From the NCBI RefSeq assembly GCF_028554725.1, contig NC_071668.1, positions 61,598,232 to 61,662,231 of the forward strand: a stretch of DNA of 64,000 nt, given 5' to 3'. Positions 62,613 through 64,000 of the stretch are shown here, in pieces. The position numbers and the translations under genes are program-made. Source of the DNA: Zeugodacus cucurbitae (Eukaryota > Arthropoda > Insecta > Diptera > Tephritidae). Within the stretch, counting starts at the first letter, position 1. Each line of letters starts with the position of its first letter. A model generated the notes under the pieces. The model searched no databases, had not been told where the DNA came from, and worked only from the letters and a program-made list of their open reading frames with translations.

Positions 62613-63203
62613 AGTAAGTGCCGTTCCGCGTACACTTGTAATAAAACAAAAGGGGGAAAATACGTCATATAATCTGGCAACACGTCAAACTGTGAAGTTT
62701 AATTTTTTCTCGGTTCTTGAATTTGTGCTTAAATTTATTAATATAATTGAAGAAAGTTTTTACTTTTAATAAGTGTAATCTAAAGCTAAGTATTTGTGCT
62801 AATTTGCTTTTGTGTTATATTTAAATTTTAATTGTATTTTAACTATTTTCTTAAATTCTGGTGCCGAGTCTTTTAAATCATTTGTTGTTGTTATCAATTA
62901 TCAATTTTATTTCCTACTTTGCAATTGTTTGTGCGATTGCATATTGTTTTTGTTTTAATTTGCTCTTTTTCTTTTAATTCGTCTTTTTTTTTCTTTCATT
63001 TTTGCTCACAGCTGTTTGCGTGTTATTTTTAAGTGGCTCAGTGCTTCTCAAACTGCTCACTATTATATTGGTTGTGATCTCGGCTAATTCAGTATAACTA
63101 TTATTGTTTTTCTATTTACTATCATATCATATTTTAATTTTTATTATTATTTACTATTCTGTTTTTCCCTTCAATTTAAATTTTTTTTTTTTGCTTTTTC
63201 ATA
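62613..63203 (+). other. Probable 5' leader of the right-edge non-LTR element
   Basis: Non-coding, T-rich DNA between the repeat and the ATG at 63204. The segment AGTGCCGTTCCGCGTACACT at 62616 directly follows the repeat and could be the retrotransposon's 5' end, but no flanking duplication can be checked in this window. Confidence 0.35.
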
Positions 63204-64000
63204 ATGACTTGCAATTTTCCGAATTGTACTATTAAAGACGATTCTGATCGTTTTGTTTCTTGTTGGCTTTGTGACGGGCTTGCCCATCTTAAATGTGCTG
63301 GATTGACAGGTAGAATTTTAGATTCTATTCTCGATGGAAAGGGTCTGCGCTGGTCGTGCTTAAAGTGTAGACCGACAGATATTGAATTATTTAAAGTTTT
63401 TAAACAGGCGCGCAATAATTTTAAAGAAATCGGTCGTGAACTTCAAAACCTTTCAGAAAAATTTAAGCATTATGAAGTGTTGTTTCAATCATTTAAATGC
63501 CTAAATGATCAAGATGATAATGCTAAGCCTTCATCAAAACGTAAACGTCCGTCTAATGAAGAACCTGCCACCTTGTCCGTAAAAAGTATGTCACCGGTGA
63601 AATTAGACCTTATTAATCTCTCATCTCCTTGCCCTCAAGGAGAGAAGCCTTCCTCTTCAAAAGTGCTTAATCCTCCGAAAACAAATAACGATAACCTTAA
63701 GCGGAAAACTATTCAGGATCCGCCTCCTATTAACTCTGAGTTTGTGGCAAAAAATTTGGTAGTAATACCTCAACGAAAATCAATTTTCGTTTCGAGATTC
63801 GCTTCGGATACCACAATCGAAGATATAAAGTTTTACATCTCGTCGAAATTGAAAATTAACGATATTGATATTGATGTCAGAAAATTTAACTTTAAATACG
63901 AAAGAAACATATCTTCTTTCAAGATTGGCGTTTCAGCTGTTAATTTTCAATTGCTACTTGATGAATCATTTTGGCCACCTGGTGCTTTCGTGCGCGAATT
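63204..64000 (+). CDS. PHD-finger ORF1 of a probable non-LTR retrotransposon (partial)
   Basis: The ATG at 63204 opens a frame that stays open to the window edge, 265 residues so far. Residues 3-55 form a canonical PHD zinc finger: Cys3, Cys8, Cys20, Cys23, His28, Cys31, Cys52, Cys55, with Trp50 two residues before the last pair. A coiled-coil-like segment follows (about 70-105), then a basic patch SKRKRPS near 119-126 and a Ser/Pro-rich linker. The last 70 residues (KSIFVSRFASDTTIEDIKFY.. to LLDESFWPPGAFVREF) look like the RNA-binding region of CR1/Jockey-like ORF1 proteins, several of which carry a PHD. No intron is needed. A host PHD protein is a less likely alternative. The remainder lies beyond the window. 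Confidence 0.7.
   Translation, partial: MTCNFPNCTIKDDSDRFVSCWLCDGLAHLKCAGLTGRILDSILDGKGLRWSCLKCRPTDIELFKVFKQARNNFKEIGRELQNLSEKFKHYEVLFQSFKCLNDQDDNAKPSSKRKRPSNEEPATLSVKSMSPVKLDLINLSSPCPQGEKPSSSKVLNPPKTNNDNLKRKTIQDPPPINSEFVAKNLVVIPQRKSIFVSRFASDTTIEDIKFYISSKLKINDIDIDVRKFNFKYERNISSFKIGVSAVNFQLLLDESFWPPGAFVRE

Noticed and set aside
1..64000. tRNA or rRNA genes
   Set aside because: I looked for T-loop (GGTTCGA..) words; the few found lack a matching acceptor and anticodon arm. A covariance-model search would settle it.

Overview
The window looks like A+T-rich euchromatin from a tephritid-like higher dipteran (fruit fly). Three things point there: a mariner of the DD41D 'rosa' type, a lineage first described in Ceratitis; introns of 55-62 bp with GT..AG ends in the one intact host gene; and dispersed insect repeat families. 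There are no bacterial operons, CRISPR arrays or rRNA, and I could not find a convincing tRNA.

Host coding content is very low. The only intact host gene I can build is a secreted CAP-superfamily (antigen-5-related) gene on the minus strand at 57625..58718, with four exons and 305 codons. A decayed paralogue on the same strand lies about 15 kb away (41802..42581). A possible 22-codon first exon at 19125..19190 is speculative. Most of the rest is transposon-derived or unrecognised AT-rich DNA, so the window is probably an intergenic or large-intron region.

Layout: 1-7.4 kb has a retrotransposon scrap, a mariner scrap and a possible non-LTR tail. A Helitron with exact ends and a broken Pif1 helicase lies at 7413..9100 (-). 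A mariner bounded by TA (9150..13122) was entered by a 3.3-kb transposon (9197..12472) with 30-bp inverted termini and a 4-bp duplication; its broken transposase carries an RNase-H-like SDSCTGQNRN / GHTHLECD signature and may be Sola-like. A decayed non-LTR copy is at 13815..15925. The 16-26 kb stretch is mostly featureless apart from a MITE and a dispersed repeat. A rosa mariner deletion derivative is at 26352..27246, a GTCATAT-rich TIR element at 29462..30393, and a pogo/Tigger element at 31794..33727. A Helentron-like element with inverted arms and a terminal hairpin is at 38102..40004, and a Tc1-like relic at 43690..44776. A Helitron (45913..49811) is split by a full-length, intact non-LTR retrotransposon (988-residue endonuclease-RT, flanked by TAGTATA). 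Dispersed non-coding repeats at 50573..51240 and 52312..55090 follow; the second is interrupted by a 1.6-kb ORF-less TIR element carrying five copies of an ATGTCGCACGGGACA-like motif. A hAT MITE, the CAP gene, another mariner relic and a third repeat copy come next. The window ends inside an open reading frame with an N-terminal PHD finger, probably ORF1 of another non-LTR element.

The nested insertions give a relative history: mariner before Sola-like element; Helitron before non-LTR element; dispersed repeat before the iteron element. Only the 46.5-49.8 kb non-LTR element, and possibly the one at the right edge, look recent.
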